Positions 10,201-18,271 of a stretch of DNA of 64,000 bases are shown one piece after another. The stretch is from contig NZ_RBAM01000005.1 in NCBI RefSeq assembly GCF_003626645.1, positions 310,001 through 374,000 on the forward strand, given 5' to 3'. A program made the translations under genes and the position numbers. This DNA comes from Streptomyces klenkii. Lineage in GTDB: Bacteria > Actinomycetota > Actinomycetes > Streptomycetales > Streptomycetaceae. The notes beneath the pieces are model-generated. The model was given only the letters and a program-made list of their open reading frames with translations. It did no database searches and was not told the origin of the DNA. Every line of letters starts with the position of its first letter. The first letter of the stretch is position 1.

Positions 10201-13200
10201 GCCGATCACCCCGGTGAGCCGCAACGAGTACGACGCGGCGGGCCGGATCACCGCGACCACGGACGCGCTCGGCAACGTCCAGCGCTTCCGCTACGACCAG
10301 CTCGGCCGGATGGTCCAGCGAGAGGAGCCGCGCGCCTCGAAGCTGCTCAGCCTGGTGACGGAGCCCGGCAAAAACGTTCCGGCAGGTGCCGGTGCCGTGT
10401 GGTCCTACACCTACTCCCGCACGGGCGAGACCCTCTCGGTGACGGACCCGACCGGAGCCCGCGCCGAGAACACCTACGACGACCTCGGTCGTCAGCGCAC
10501 GGCGACGGCGGTGGAGCGCAAGTCCGACCAGACCCGCTACTTCTCCACCACCTTCGCCTACGACGACGCCAACCAGCTCGTGGCACAGACCGCGCCCAGC
10601 GGCGACACCACGCACTTCAGCTACGACGCGCTCGGCCAGCTGACGGGCACCGAGGACGCCGCCGGCGTGAAGACGCAGACCGGCTACGACATGGCCGGCC
10701 GCGTCATCCGCAACAGCGACGCCCTGGGCCGCACCGTGCGGCAGGACTACGACCAGGCCGGCCGGATGACCGGTCAGCTCTGGCTGGACAAGGACGACCG
10801 CCCGCTGCGCAACCGCAGCTTCCGCTACGACCAGGCGGGCAACCCCACCAAGTCGACCGACGCCAAGGGCAAGACCACCAGCTACACCTTCGACCCGCAG
10901 AACCAGCTGGTGAAGCAGGACGAGCCGGTGTCCGCCGGCAAGACGATCACGACCAGCTTCGGCTACGACCTGAACGGCAACCGCACCCGCTTCACCGACG
11001 GTCGCGGCAACACCACCCGCTACACCTTCAACAGCCTCGGCCTGCCCGAGTCGGTGATCGAGCCGGAGACCAAGGACCAGCCGGCCCTTGCCGACCGCAC
11101 CTGGACGACCTCCTACGACGCCGAAGGCAACCCGGTCCGGCTCACCGAGCCCGGCAAGGTGGAGCGTCAGCGCACCTTCGACCCCAGCGGTCTGCTGCTA
11201 CAGGAGACCGGCTCCGGGGCCGAGGTCTCGACCGCCTCGCGCGTCTACGAGTACGACGCGGCCGGCCGGATGACCTCCGCCAGCGCGCCGAAGGGGGCCA
11301 ACACCTTCGAGTACAACGACCGCGGCCTGCTGACCTCCGCGAAGGGCGGATCCGGCGACGCCACGTTCGGCTACGACGAGAACGGCCGTCTGCTCACCCG
11401 GGTCGACGCCGCCGGAACGGCGGTGTTCTCCTACGAGAAGGGCCGGCTGAAGTCCCTCAAGGACGCGCGGTCGCAGCAGCTGTTCTCCTACCGCTACGAC
11501 AAGACGGGCGCGCTGGAGGGCATCGACTCCCCCGGGCTGAACCGCACCTTCGGCTACGACGCACTGGGCCGTCAGGTCTCCGACGTCACCAAGTCGACCG
11601 GCGGGACGACGCTGGCCTCGTTCGAGTACGCCTTCGACGACAACGACCGTGTGGTCTCGAAGAAGACGACGGGCACGGCCGGCGCGGGTGAGCAGAAGTA
11701 CGCCTACGACGACGAGGGCCGCCTGACCTCCTGGACCGACAAGGACGGCAAGACCACGGGCTACTCGTGGGACGACGCCGGCAACCGGGTCCAGGCGGGC
11801 GAGCGGAAGGCGACGTACGACGCGCGCAACCGGATGCTGACGGACGGTGAGGCCACCTACGCCTACACCCCGCGCGGCACCCGCAAGTCCTCCACGACGT
11901 CCGGCCTGGCCGAGGAGAGCCGCTTCGACGCCTTCGGCCAGCTGGCCAAGCAGGGCGAGATCTCCTACCAGTACGACGCCCTCGGCCGCCTGGTCGACCG
12001 CGACGGCACCCAGCACACCTACGCCGGCCTCGACGACGAGGTCGTCACCGACGGCCGCGGTGTCTACAGCCGGGGCCTGACCGGCGAGCTGGTCTCCGTC
12101 ACCCAGGACGGCTCCACGCGCCTCGCGATGAACGACCGTCACGGCGACGTCGTCGGCACCCTGGACGTCAACGACACCAACCCGACGAAGCTCACGTCCT
12201 CGACCGCCTTCGACCCCTTCGGCCGCACCACGGCCACCCAGGGCAACCAGGTCTCCATCGGCTACCAGGGCGACTGGACCGACCCGTCCACCCAGCAGGT
12301 CAACATGGCCGCCCGCTGGTACGACGCCGGCTCCGGCTCCTTCACCTCCCGCGACAGCTACACCCTCGACCCGAACCCCTCGTCCATCCGGGCCAACCGC
12401 TACACCTACGGCGACGGCGACCCGGTGGACAACGCGGACCCGACGGGGCACTGGAGCATCGGCGGGGCCCTGAAGAAGATCGGCCGGAAGGTCGCGTCCG
12501 CCGGCCGCTACATCGAGCGGAAGGCATCGCAGGTCTACCACTACGTGGAGCAGAAGGCCTCACAGATCTACCACTACGTGGAACAGAAGATCTCCTCCGG
12601 CGTCAACTGGATGGTGCAGAAGGTCTCCTCCGGCGCGCGGTGGCTCGGCAACAAGATCTCGTCCGGAGCGCGGTACATACGCAACCAAGGCGCACGGATC
12701 TACAAATCCGCGGCCCAGATCTACCGCGAGAGCAAGCGCTACATCAGCGACACGGCCCGGGCGGCGAAGAAGTACGTCGCCACCCACAACCCCATTCCGG
12801 TCCTCGCCAAGGCGCTTCGCCCCGTCTACGCAGGCATGAAGATGGTCGTCGCGGCGGCGGCTCACGCACCCGCGCTGATCGTCCAGGAGACCAAGCAGAT
12901 CGTCCAGGACGTCGCCAAGGTCGCGACCGAAGTCACGAAGATCGTCGCCGACGTGAGCGCCAAGATGGTCTCGGCCGTCGACACGGCGATCACCGCGGTC
13001 TCGGAGTTCGCCCAGACGGCGGCGCCCTACCTGAAGGCGGCACTGGACTTCGCGGCCGAGGTCACGGGCGTCAACGACGCGATCGCGTGCGCCACGAAGG
13101 GCGACGTCGAGGCGTGCCTCTGGACCATCGCAACGGTCGGCAGCATGTTCGTCCCGGGCGCCACGGCGGGAGTCCGCGGCGCGAAGGCCGCGCGAGCCGG

Positions 13201-14161
13201 CATGAAGATGGAACACGCGGCGAAGACCGCGTTCGTTTCCGAGAAGGGCGCGACCACCGCGGGGAAGGGCACGAAGCTCGCGGAGAAGGCCGAGGACCTG
13301 GGCGAGGCCACCTGCAAGGTCCCGAACAGCTTCACTCCGGAAACCCCGGTGTTGATGGCCGACGGCACGAGCAAACCCATCAGGGACGTCAAGGTCGGCG
13401 ACAAGGTCCTGGCGACCAATCCGGCAACCGGAAAGACGGAAGCCCAGACAGTCGGTGATGTCATCGTCGGTAACGGCGAGAAGCACCTCGTCAAGCTGAC
13501 TGTCGACACGGACGGCGACAAGGGCGAGGCCACCGACACCATCACCGCGACCGAAGGCCACCCGTTCTGGCTGGAGGACCAGAAGACTTGGTCCAAGGCT
13601 GGCGAGATCAAGCCGGGAGCACTGCTTCGCACTTCCGCCGGCACATGGGTCAAGGTGACGGCAACTCGGGCGTGGACCGCGGTGCAGCAGGTGTTCAACC
13701 TGTCGGTCAGCTCGATCCATACGTACTATGTGCAGGCCGGGACCACACCGGTACTCGTTCACAATTGCAACGCGAACGGCGAAGCCGAGGTAAGAATCCC
13801 CGAGTGGGCCACAGATGAAGAGGCACAGCAGTTCGCGGCCTACGTAGATGCAACCAACGACGCCATCGCCCGGGGGCAGATGTCACCGACGGGCCGAGTT
13901 TCCACTAAGGGTGCAATCAGGAAGGAAGCAGCTCGTGAGGCAGCGGCAGAGAGGAAGCGTGCAGCGGCAGCCGGAACCCCCTACTCTGGTGTAGCCGGAC
14001 ATGCACCCGATGCGATGTGGCTGGGTCATGGAAAGCCGCCAACCTGGATCGATATGGCGAAACGAGTAAACAGTAGTCTTTCTGCCCAGGGGCAACGCTG
14101 CCCCGTGGGGTGCAGCCCTACGAGATTCGTACTGGTGGATAACAGGGGTGGCGGTGTCTGA
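4202..14161 (+). CDS. Giant RHS-repeat polymorphic toxin with HINT domain and Ntox15-like nuclease tip
   Basis: Up to 3319 residues. A signal-like hydrophobic stretch follows an Arg-rich segment (residues 46-95). GTG codons at 4304 or 4313, after a GGTGGGG, are likelier starts than the ATG at 4202, which has no ribosome site. Domains in order: DNRLRE-like (about 420-600), RHS entry domain around SFDPQVGN/ELTVARTYNS (about 837-895), LamG (about 1040-1266), YD repeats (about 1410-2680), RHS core (AARWYDAGSGSFTSRD to NADPTGHW, about 2703-2750), seven 11-residue helical repeats (2761-2837), and an autoproteolytic HINT domain from C3038 (CKVPNSFTPETPVLMADG) to HNC3189. The last 130 residues are the toxin tip. 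The AGHAPDAMW motif (H3267, D3270) and VNSSLSAQG resemble the HxxD DNase family Ntox15; this call is moderate. The tip and the next gene are visibly lower in GC. Confidence 0.85.
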   Translation: MPAISWLWLPVATYAHMATHVHMQVRHLQVDGWGVFSVFLGSRRTGSSGARRRRGAFRHRGFFATRPGARRAVALTAAMLVFAATAPSEAVSRPESEPSLPGVKGHTKRPDGQRWGSAADLDHLDGASGPVKARGPQTLHGKYAVEHPEIPKTTTRNEAKVEAAPGKEVRGYDPKSSSEITGKRSEFERTFSNRDGSQTTQFSKERLNYRTADGSWKPIDATLVPTGDGNAGGWHNAADSLGIRLAPQADAKDLARLVVDGDHEVSFGLDGAQRSAGRTDDKDKSAVTYPGILKDADLELISRPGGLKEVMVLRSKDAPRTWLFPLRTKGLTASLDNGDVVLKDAEGKQRVRIPHGYMEDSKVHPESGDGAISTKVDYRLVEHGGGQALRVDLDGDWLSAPERTFPVRVDPPMVDPVGASSSMYVEKSGSNNWSSGSEDTLKVGAVSDGGTSRAASYLAFPNVASKLRNHKIFGASLNVLNYWSASCRPREVSVHPVTEAWTAGKGHTYPGPSFGGKIAGSSFAHGFIGEGQSSSACPAAWEAMDLGAKGRDLVEEWANGSRPNYGLTLRGSESDTASWKKFSSTNSANPPSLYVTHSPYDAKYSVERANPEPAVSRSQDGKVKIKVTNLGAETWTPSTYELGYRAYKGGKLVKEVSAAQLPKDVPRGAAVTLEATVQKGDPGEYLIDFSMIRKGLGFFTDYNIAPVRIGLNVLAIPPVVDAFHPANGYQSQTLTPELWANARDMDKTGQTLQYRYEVCESGKDGKPKDCFFSDWSPDRSWVVPAGKLRWSKTYLWRPWSRDNAAVSPELPYATLLTAVPQPVITSHLAGSPYGSSDKPFDPQVGNFASAAVDASVATIGPELTVARTYNSLDPSRNHVFGAGWASRLDMRVTPDDDGTGNVVVTYPDGQQVRFGRNPDGSFAAPMGRDAVFTTVKDGGWQLTDKNGVRYAFRADGLLGTVTDASGLTQTFTYTDGKLVQLRNDASKRSLFFQWTGEHITAVGTDPLRTSPLTWTYEYDGDKLAKVCSPEKTCTRYEYGKGSHYRSVALDSGPYAYWRFGEDGGDDAVSQVTVNQGKDRAQYVDVTHDAAGPLSGTSDNAASFNGTSSRVDLPENLLNLQRSLAVSMWFRTSGNGVLLNYRSDKHNDSNDGTSAPVLYIGADGKLRGQFRIGRISPITTGTAVNDGQWHHVVLSSDGARQTLFLDGKRHGSLDAPVNHGNQRFAEIGSGYAYDWPSPPAKGSVYFKGDIDEVAVYHKPIGTAAAQSLYAAREQADQLTKVTTPGGRAAVEVSYDTSVDRVDKLTDNNGGQWQLGVPVTGLYGKELIRTVQVTDPKNRRHFYDYDPLAGRVIRYVSPLRDKPVEPQKPKPTTSPTPGTDGGIFEGGVVGDGKPPMDYPDPEFVGGAVNAMGVRSFGYDDKGFQNRVMDENGHALDMTYDDQGNVATRKTCRDLNDCQTTYYAYYYDEKNPLDPRNGKLTESRDARSAGAQDNTYRTTYSYDARGELLEQTAPDGRKATRTFTTGSDPAFNNEGTAPAGLLASMTDAKGKTTKYTYFANGDLAETTDPAGLVTRYTYDRLGRKLTETDISDSQPKGVTVSYTYDGLGRTVTTTKPGVKNQVTGVTHTAFTTIEFDQDGLVLRSEVADTTGGDPTRVTRTEYDDSGRPVRVTDAEGAETSFGYDALGNRAWQVDPSGTRTEYTYTPRNKVAEVRVRDWSGDPEEAPKDADEKVLVTDSYAYDMAGRMTRHADAMGRIRAFSYYDDGLSKAVRALGVRQPDGSTRDIELERNAYDALGNLTRKTTGNGTTVTAYDYDVSGRTQTITTDPGRLDRKVSYTYDDADNVTRVVHTGKSSNVGFSSSSSEVVDYTYDAAGRELSETTLNGKDRLTTTFKRDQRGLLLAETEPRGNAEGADAEAFTTTYTYDELGRQVTVTEPAADVENGGGDAPAVRTRPATTTGYNAFDEATQSKDPQGRVSSVTFDNAGRPTVSTSPSYTPPGASEPITPVSRNEYDAAGRITATTDALGNVQRFRYDQLGRMVQREEPRASKLLSLVTEPGKNVPAGAGAVWSYTYSRTGETLSVTDPTGARAENTYDDLGRQRTATAVERKSDQTRYFSTTFAYDDANQLVAQTAPSGDTTHFSYDALGQLTGTEDAAGVKTQTGYDMAGRVIRNSDALGRTVRQDYDQAGRMTGQLWLDKDDRPLRNRSFRYDQAGNPTKSTDAKGKTTSYTFDPQNQLVKQDEPVSAGKTITTSFGYDLNGNRTRFTDGRGNTTRYTFNSLGLPESVIEPETKDQPALADRTWTTSYDAEGNPVRLTEPGKVERQRTFDPSGLLLQETGSGAEVSTASRVYEYDAAGRMTSASAPKGANTFEYNDRGLLTSAKGGSGDATFGYDENGRLLTRVDAAGTAVFSYEKGRLKSLKDARSQQLFSYRYDKTGALEGIDSPGLNRTFGYDALGRQVSDVTKSTGGTTLASFEYAFDDNDRVVSKKTTGTAGAGEQKYAYDDEGRLTSWTDKDGKTTGYSWDDAGNRVQAGERKATYDARNRMLTDGEATYAYTPRGTRKSSTTSGLAEESRFDAFGQLAKQGEISYQYDALGRLVDRDGTQHTYAGLDDEVVTDGRGVYSRGLTGELVSVTQDGSTRLAMNDRHGDVVGTLDVNDTNPTKLTSSTAFDPFGRTTATQGNQVSIGYQGDWTDPSTQQVNMAARWYDAGSGSFTSRDSYTLDPNPSSIRANRYTYGDGDPVDNADPTGHWSIGGALKKIGRKVASAGRYIERKASQVYHYVEQKASQIYHYVEQKISSGVNWMVQKVSSGARWLGNKISSGARYIRNQGARIYKSAAQIYRESKRYISDTARAAKKYVATHNPIPVLAKALRPVYAGMKMVVAAAAHAPALIVQETKQIVQDVAKVATEVTKIVADVSAKMVSAVDTAITAVSEFAQTAAPYLKAALDFAAEVTGVNDAIACATKGDVEACLWTIATVGSMFVPGATAGVRGAKAARAGMKMEHAAKTAFVSEKGATTAGKGTKLAEKAEDLGEATCKVPNSFTPETPVLMADGTSKPIRDVKVGDKVLATNPATGKTEAQTVGDVIVGNGEKHLVKLTVDTDGDKGEATDTITATEGHPFWLEDQKTWSKAGEIKPGALLRTSAGTWVKVTATRAWTAVQQVFNLSVSSIHTYYVQAGTTPVLVHNCNANGEAEVRIPEWATDEEAQQFAAYVDATNDAIARGQMSPTGRVSTKGAIRKEAAREAAAERKRAAAAGTPYSGVAGHAPDAMWLGHGKPPTWIDMAKRVNSSLSAQGQRCPVGCSPTRFVLVDNRGGGV

Positions 14162-14669
14162 TTGGTCAGCGCTTTTCGCGGAAATGGAAACGGCAAAGCG
14201 TAGGTTGGCAGCCAGCGACCGTGACGAGCTCTGGCGCCATGAGTCGCGTCGGCCTCCGGCCACGCCTGAGCGAATTACAGAAATCACCATGGTGACGCAC
14301 TGCCCTGTAGACCCTGAGTATGCCAATTTCCTGCTACATGCGGATGGCTGGCCGGCCATCTTGCAGGACATCGACCTCTTCGGGACAGCCGACTTCGGTA
14401 CCGCCGCATACACCGAAGCAGAGGAACTGGTGCGTGTGATCGAGGACGAATTGGTGATCGAGCGGGGAAAAAACTTCTCCCGCCTGATTCCTATCGGCGC
14501 GTCACAGACAGACATCGACGTCCTCGTCATGCCGTGTGGGAAAGGTTCGAATCAACCAGCCCAGGTTATCTGGCTCGCGGGCGGAGAAATCGAAAGGTAT
14601 CCATCCTTCTCTGACTTCTTCCGAGGAATGATCTACGAAAACATCACAGAGGCGGATTCTCTGGCATGA
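14148..14669 (+). CDS. SUKH (SMI1/KNR4) family immunity protein for the RHS toxin
   Basis: About 173 residues. It overlaps the end of the toxin gene by 14 bases, the arrangement expected for a polymorphic toxin and its cognate antidote. The SUKH signature is seen in DPEYANFLLHADGWPAI followed by DIDLFGTADF, and in the C-terminal WLAGGEIERYPSFSDFFRGM. SUKH proteins bind and neutralise many unrelated nuclease tips, so cytoplasmic protection of the producer is inferred. The start is ambiguous: GTG at 14148, or GTG at 14154 which is better placed behind the GGGG at 14145-14148. Base composition is lower in GC than the flanking genes, as in the toxin tip. Confidence 0.75.
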   Translation: MAVSDWSALFAEMETAKRRLAASDRDELWRHESRRPPATPERITEITMVTHCPVDPEYANFLLHADGWPAILQDIDLFGTADFGTAAYTEAEELVRVIEDELVIERGKNFSRLIPIGASQTDIDVLVMPCGKGSNQPAQVIWLAGGEIERYPSFSDFFRGMIYENITEADSLA

Positions 14670-14818
14670 ACTCGCGGATGAGCCACTCCGCGTCGAGCCG
14701 GAACTTTCCTCGCAGATTCAGAGTCTGATAGATCCTTTCCGGGATAAGCTCCGGCTCCGGCGTGGACTGCTGGAACCATGAGATAGACCGGACACACCGA
14801 GCGGTACCCACTTCCAAG

Positions 14819-14861
14819 GGGCTGCTGGGTGGACGGGCATTGCCTGTCCACCCAGCAGCCC
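14819..14861. terminator. Convergent hairpin terminator
   Basis: A 16-bp perfect inverted repeat (14819-14834 and 14846-14861) with an 11-base loop, between the convergent immunity gene and the beta-propeller gene. It can serve both strands. Confidence 0.7.
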
Positions 14862-14904
14862 TTCGGCGTTGAATGCGGTGACGCCCACGCAGTAACCGGA
14901 GTCG

Positions 14905-15972
14905 CTACACCCGCTGCCACTCGCCCAGAGTGAGTCCGCTCTCACCGGTGCGCTGGCGCGCCACCCGCAAGTGACCGTCGGTGCCGAGCACCGCGACTGT
15001 CACCCGGCCGTTGCCGTCGACGGCCAGCGCCGGCGCCCCCGCGAACTCCTCGCCCGTCTCCGACCACTGCGCCGACAGCGTCTCGTCGCCGCTGGGGCAC
15101 ACCGCGACGGCCGGCAGGCCGGAAGCGGACCGCTGGGCCAGCACCGTGCACTCGTGCCCGTCGAGGACGGCCCGCAGCACGGCGAGGGGGCCGGTGCCCG
15201 TGCCGCCCACGGACGTGACCGACGGCTCGTCGTCCTCCCCGGCGTCCGGCAGGAGCGTCTGCAACCCCCCGTCCGCCGCGTCCCGCCAGAAGTGCGTGAC
15301 GCGGTCGTCGCCGGTGACACCCGAAGCGGAGGAACCGGACGCCGGCTTCGCGGGGACGTTGCGCACGCGCCGCACCGGCCCGCCCGCCTGGTCCTGCCGC
15401 CAGCGCAGGACGAATTCGGCCGCGGGGGCGATCAGTTCGACACGCCCGGCGGGCGTGGCGACGGCGGTCAGGCCGTCGAGGACGTGACTGCCCTTCATAT
15501 CGGCCCAGGGGCCCCAGATGCCGCGCGCGTCCTGCCGGCGCCCGCACACCCCGCCGCCGGAGTTGCGTACGAAGACGTGCAGGCCGGCGGAGTCGACGGC
15601 CGCCGCGGGGGCGCCGATCTGGGCCGAGCGCTGCCAGTCCTGGCCGTGGGGCGAGCCGAGGGAGCGCCAGTTCGTCAGCGGGCGGCCGGACTGGAACTGG
15701 GTGGCGTAAACGATGTCGGTCTCAGTGCGTCCGTCGACGTCACGGCACCGCACGCCGACCAGGTGGACGTAACCCTTCGGGCCTTGCGCTATGGACAGGC
15801 ACGGCTCCAGGCCGGGCACCGCCAGCAGCTCCGGGCCCGTCCAGTCGGGGCCGCCGGGCCGGGTCTCGGTCCAGCGCACGACACCGCCCTCGGCCGGCGC
15901 GTAGGCCGTCAGGCGGCCGTCGCTCCCCCTCAGTAGCCAGCCGGTGACCGGGGTGGCCGTACGCACTGCCAT
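14905..15972 (-). CDS. Beta-propeller (PLL/sialidase-like fold) protein, unknown function
   Basis: About 355 residues from the ATG at 15972. A longer frame extends upstream but overlaps the divergent gene's promoter. Repeated blades are visible, each with a sugar-lectin-like pattern: LLRGSDGRLTAYAPAEGG, DSAGLHVFVRNSGGGV, GDDRVTHFWRDAADGG, DGNGRVTVAVLGTDGHLRVA. This matches the second half of the lectin at the left end of the toxin island. There is no signal peptide at the chosen start and no catalytic triad or Asp-box is evident. It is convergent with the immunity gene. A glycan-binding role is inferred from fold only. Confidence 0.6.
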   Translation of the reverse strand: MAVRTATPVTGWLLRGSDGRLTAYAPAEGGVVRWTETRPGGPDWTGPELLAVPGLEPCLSIAQGPKGYVHLVGVRCRDVDGRTETDIVYATQFQSGRPLTNWRSLGSPHGQDWQRSAQIGAPAAAVDSAGLHVFVRNSGGGVCGRRQDARGIWGPWADMKGSHVLDGLTAVATPAGRVELIAPAAEFVLRWRQDQAGGPVRRVRNVPAKPASGSSASGVTGDDRVTHFWRDAADGGLQTLLPDAGEDDEPSVTSVGGTGTGPLAVLRAVLDGHECTVLAQRSASGLPAVAVCPSGDETLSAQWSETGEEFAGAPALAVDGNGRVTVAVLGTDGHLRVARQRTGESGLTLGEWQRV

Positions 15973-16120
15973 GACTCGCTGCCAGCCTTTCTCGCCTGCG
16001 GCTCTCGCATCGGCCTCGGTCGCGCTGCGCTCGGAGCCCGTTTGTCGACCCTCGACAATAACATCGTGGCCGGTCAGGGCATCCGGCCACGGTGGCCGTG
16101 GGCCGTGCGAGGCTGTGGCC

Positions 16121-16501
16121 ATGACCATGAACACTCTGCTCGTCGTGGATGCCGCGAACGTCGTCGGCTCGGTGCCGGACGGCTGGTGGCGCGACCGTCG
16201 CGGCGCGGCCGAGCGGCTGCGGGACCGCCTCGCGGGGTACGCGGCGGCCGGTTCGCCCGCGCTGTTCGCGGAGGCGCCGGAGGTCGTCCTGGTGGTCGAG
16301 GGCAAGGCGCGCGGCGTCGCCCCGGTGCCGGGGGTACGGGTCGAGGAGGCGTCCGGCAGCGGCGACGACGAGATCGTCGAGCTGGTGGCGGGGCGGGAGC
16401 CGGGCCGGCGCTGCGTGGTCGTCACGGCCGACCGGGAGCTGCGGGAGCGCGTGACCGCGCTCGGCGCGGAGGTGACCGGGCCGAGCGCGGTGAACCCCTG
16501 A
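16121..16501 (+). CDS. NYN (PIN-like) domain protein, putative ribonuclease
   Basis: 126 residues from the ATG at 16121 (a second in-frame ATG at 16127). The start LLVVDAANVVGSVPDGWWRD, the middle SGDDEIVELV and the end VVVTADRELRERV give the spaced acidic residues of the NYN/PIN nuclease fold. The family is often mis-named NTP pyrophosphohydrolase in Streptomyces. Members act on RNA, but the substrate here is unknown. Its stop is 12 bases from the convergent permease stop. Confidence 0.7.
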   Translation: MTMNTLLVVDAANVVGSVPDGWWRDRRGAAERLRDRLAGYAAAGSPALFAEAPEVVLVVEGKARGVAPVPGVRVEEASGSGDDEIVELVAGREPGRRCVVVTADRELRERVTALGAEVTGPSAVNP

Positions 16502-16513
16502 GACCCTGAGGCC

Positions 16514-18016
16514 TTACGGGACCCGGCTGTGCCGCTTCCCGTACACGAAGTACAGGACGCAGCCGAGGACCATCCACGCCGCGAACCGCAGCCACGTCTC
16601 CGCGGTCAGGTTGAGCATCAGCCACACCGAGGCGACGACCGACAGGACGGGCACCGCGGGCACCAGGGGCGTGCGGAAGGCGCGGGGCAGGTCGGGCCGG
16701 GTGCGGCGGAGGATGACGACGCCGAGGGCGACGACGACGAACGCGAAGAGCGTGCCGATGTTGACGAGTTCGGCGAGGACGTCGATCGAGGTGAAGCCCG
16801 CGAGGACGGCGACGACCACGCCCAGCAGGATCGTGGAGCGGTAGGGCGTGCCGTACTTCGGGTGGACCCGGGAGAAGATCCGCGGCAGCAGCCCGTCGCG
16901 GCTCATCGCGAAGAACACCCGGCTCTGGCCGAGCAGCAGGATCATGCAGACGGTCGTGAGGCCGACGGCGGCGCCGAAGCTGATGAGCCCGGCCCAGAAC
17001 GGGTGCCCGGTGGCTTTGAAGGCGTCGGCGAGCGGGGCGTCCGTGGACAGCTCGCTGTACTTCTGCATGCCGGTGACGACGACGGACACGGCCACGTAGA
17101 GCAGCGTGCAGATGGCGAGGGAGCCGAGGATGCCGCGCGGCACGTCGCGCTGCGGGTTGCGGGTCTCCTCGGCGGCGGTGGCGACGATGTCGAAGCCGAT
17201 GAAGGCGAAGAAGACCACGGCGGCGGCCGAGAAGATGCCCATGACGCCGAAGTTCGACGGGGAGAAGCCGAACATCAGCTGCACCAGCGGCGCCTTGATG
17301 TCGCTGCCGGCCGTGGTGCCCTGGGACTTCGGGATGAACGGCTCGTAGTTGGCGCCGTTGATGAAGAAGGCCCCGACGATGATCACGATGAGGACGACGG
17401 TGACCTTGACGGCGACCACGACCGCGGTCACGCGCGAGGACAGCTTCATGCCGAGCACGAGGATCACGGTGAGGGCGAGGACGAGGGCGCAGGCGAGGAT
17501 GTCGAAGCCGAAGTGCCCCTCGTGCGTGCCCTGCAAGCTCACCGGCAGGTGCCAGCCCGCGTTGTCCAGCAGCGAGCGGATGTAGCCCGACCAGCCGACG
17601 GCGACGACGGCGCAGCCGAGCGCCAGCTCCAGGATCAGGTCCCAGCCGATGATCCAGGCGGGCAGCTCGCCGAGGGAGGCGTACGAGAAGGTGTACGCGG
17701 AGCCGGCGACCGGCACGGTGGAGGCGAACTCGGCGTAGCACAGCGCCGCGAGCCCGCAGACGACGCCGGCGAGGACGAAGGCCAGCGAGACCGCCGGGCC
17801 GGCGTTCTCCTTGGCAACCTTGCCGGTCAGGACGAAGATGCCGGTGCCGATGACGACACCGACACCGAAGACGGTGAGGTCGAGGGCGGTGAGGGACTTC
17901 TTGAGCGCGTGCTCGGGCTCCTCGGTGTCCCGGATGGACTGCTCTACGGATTTGGTACGGAAGACCCCGCGCTTGCCGCGGCGCTCCCCGAGAGGTTGCT
18001 GTTCGCTCGTGCTCAT
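16514..18016 (-). CDS. APC-family amino-acid permease (cationic amino-acid transporter type)
   Basis: 500 residues, about 12 or more membrane segments. The ATG at 18016 has GGTGG upstream. The APC signature is clear in TVFGVGVVIGTGIFVLTG in the first helix (about residues 50-67) and FVLAGVVCGLAALCYAEF. Later, GFDIVATAAEETRNPQRDVP, on the cytoplasmic side, is typical of the CAT/YfnA branch. It imports amino acids by proton symport or exchange at the cytoplasmic membrane; the substrate cannot be read from sequence. It follows dxs on the same strand but a long perfect hairpin separates the two, so it probably has its own promoter. Confidence 0.85.
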   Translation of the reverse strand: MSTSEQQPLGERRGKRGVFRTKSVEQSIRDTEEPEHALKKSLTALDLTVFGVGVVIGTGIFVLTGKVAKENAGPAVSLAFVLAGVVCGLAALCYAEFASTVPVAGSAYTFSYASLGELPAWIIGWDLILELALGCAVVAVGWSGYIRSLLDNAGWHLPVSLQGTHEGHFGFDILACALVLALTVILVLGMKLSSRVTAVVVAVKVTVVLIVIIVGAFFINGANYEPFIPKSQGTTAGSDIKAPLVQLMFGFSPSNFGVMGIFSAAAVVFFAFIGFDIVATAAEETRNPQRDVPRGILGSLAICTLLYVAVSVVVTGMQKYSELSTDAPLADAFKATGHPFWAGLISFGAAVGLTTVCMILLLGQSRVFFAMSRDGLLPRIFSRVHPKYGTPYRSTILLGVVVAVLAGFTSIDVLAELVNIGTLFAFVVVALGVVILRRTRPDLPRAFRTPLVPAVPVLSVVASVWLMLNLTAETWLRFAAWMVLGCVLYFVYGKRHSRVP

Positions 18017-18173
18017 CGGCCCACCTCCACCTGCTCGCGTCTCATGGCCGTCTCGTGCTCCTGGCCGTCGCCCACCGGGAACTGAGCGAGTGTCCGCGAT
18101 GATCCGGGCCGGACAGGGGCCTGACCGGCCACCACCCTCAGGATTCACCCGATGGGACGCACCGGTCCATATG

Positions 18174-18223
18174 CAGACGGGCCGGTCGTACCACCCGGAT
18201 AGGTGGTACGACCGGCCCGTCTG
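18174..18223 (-). terminator. Very long perfect hairpin after dxs
   Basis: A perfect 22-bp inverted repeat (18174-18195 and 18202-18223) with a 6-base loop, about 50 bases after the dxs stop. The stem is far longer than needed for a standard terminator and there is no U-tract. Confidence 0.75.
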
Positions 18224-18271
18224 TAAGGGGCGCGGGGCGCGGGGACAGGACCGGCCGGAGGCCTCGGACTC

